Source: Echinicola shivajiensis
Lineage (GTDB): Bacteria > Bacteroidota > Bacteroidia > Cytophagales > Cyclobacteriaceae
DNA length: 64,000 nucleotides
Assembly (NCBI RefSeq): GCF_018642165.1
Contig: NZ_JAHHZM010000001.1
Location: forward strand, 496,001-560,000
Direction: 5' to 3'
Shown here one piece after another: positions 63,499-64,000 of the stretch (positions are counted from its first letter, which is position 1; each line of letters starts with the position of its first letter). Under the pieces are notes generated by a model. It was not told the origin of the DNA and searched no databases. It was given only the letters and a program-made list of their open reading frames with translations. The translations under genes and the position numbers were made by a program.

Positions 63499-63799
63499 TG
63501 TATAAAATTCAGGTGTCTATTAACGTCATTAATATCTTGCAAAACCAAAAGTAGACCTTGGTCAAACTTCTTTTGCTAGCATTTTCCCAAATGCTGTTCA
63601 GCTAAACAGTAATCTCCTATTAAACAGTTAATTATTCGGTGTGACCATTTGATCACAGCATAGAACAATAAATAACTTATCAGAAAATCACTTTTAATTG
63701 AATCTCGCAATATTTCAGCGTATGGCTTTATACACTGTACTATGGAATAAATCCCAAAGAAAACAGCTATGAGTGGTAGGTAGTTGATTTATTTTCCTT
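63499..63799. other. Non-coding region upstream of the cargo gene
   Basis: About 300 bases with no convincing gene. It must contain the promoter of the minus-strand cargo gene. I see only short repeats of TAAACAGT (63604-63640) and no clear -33/-7 pair. Confidence 0.5.
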
Positions 63800-64000
63800 T
63801 CAGTGTGTGTGGTTCAGAAAATAAATTGATCTTAAAATAATTCCGATCCTTGGTGATAAAGTACTTGTATAGTTGATTAACTCTCTATGTGTCTGCCAAT
63901 CATTTCGATCCAACAGAAAATTTCTCGGAGCTAAAAAGAACCTTGCAAAGCTGGTTAGACTTTGTCCTTTAGAATTCCTTTTTAGCACTATACTAAACAA
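63800..64000 (-). CDS. Possible C-terminal fragment of a gene cut by the window edge
   Basis: An open frame of 66 codons runs from the window end to a TGA at 63800. The start may lie beyond 64000, so this could be the tail of a larger gene. The residues are basic with FFLAPRNFLLDRNDWQTH; no family is recognised. A chance open frame cannot be excluded. Confidence 0.25.
   Translation of the reverse strand: MFSIVLKRNSKGQSLTSFARFFLAPRNFLLDRNDWQTHRELINYTSTLSPRIGIILRSIYFLNHTH

Overview
The window looks like chromosome from a Bacteroidota bacterium, most likely a cytophagalean such as a member of the Cyclobacteriaceae. The evidence is a type IX secretion (T9SS) type B cargo protein beside a PorP/SprF-family protein, the lipidated TamL version of the TAM outer-membrane pore, a Porin_10-type porin, a type III glutamine synthetase, a Bacteroidota-type LptE, and promoters of the TTTG-N19-TAnnTTTG kind. 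Genes lack clear Shine-Dalgarno sequences and several conserved proteins can only start at TTG. I saw no rRNA, tRNA, CRISPR array, insertion sequence or phage genes, so most of the window reads as ordinary core chromosome.

Layout. 1-4 kb: priA (5' end outside the window), then overlapping mgsA and pfkA. 4-11.5 kb (minus): tamB-tamL operon. 11.6-13.2 kb (minus): catalase with an OxyR-like site next to its promoter. 13.4-18 kb (plus): miaB, a sigma-54 activator without a sensor domain, lptE, a TPR-type protein, secG. 18-22.1 kb: sterol-desaturase-family enzyme, an unknown gene, then groES-groEL behind a long dyad and a sigma-54-like promoter. 22-31.8 kb: single genes (response regulator, VOC enzyme, beta-barrel, rfbA, GH29 fucosidase, creatininase-family amidohydrolase, glnN, mtaB, DUF805). 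31.8-36.8 kb (minus): MacB-like permease, then lpxK-porin-miaE. 36.8-38.7 kb: Nif3-like and zinc-ribbon proteins.

39.2-47.9 kb is a menaquinone and respiration block: hotdog thioesterase, menF, menD, menE and cydAB on plus, menB on minus. 48.1-50.8 kb holds the least explained part of the window: two paralogous soluble proteins of unknown function. The first carries two beta-hairpin-like insertions of about 40 residues that the second lacks. 50.8-53.5 kb: gamma-carbonic anhydrase, YceI lipoprotein, pabB. 53.6-59.2 kb (minus): exopolysaccharide export (Wzc, Wza) with rfbB and a UDP-glucuronate-epimerase-like gene, but no glycosyltransferases. 59.4-63.5 kb (minus): PorP/SprF protein and a 1028-residue T9SS cargo protein.

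Themes that tie genes together: outer-membrane building (TamL/TamB, LptE, LpxK, porin, PorP); tRNA A37 hypermodification (MiaB, MtaB, MiaE); chorismate use (MenF, PabB); and menaquinone synthesis next to the quinol oxidase. The main leads are the paralogue pair at 48.1-50.8 kb and the apparent sigma-54 regulatory architecture in front of groESL, a few kb from a receiver-less sigma-54 activator. All domain calls come from reading motifs by eye; no database search was run.
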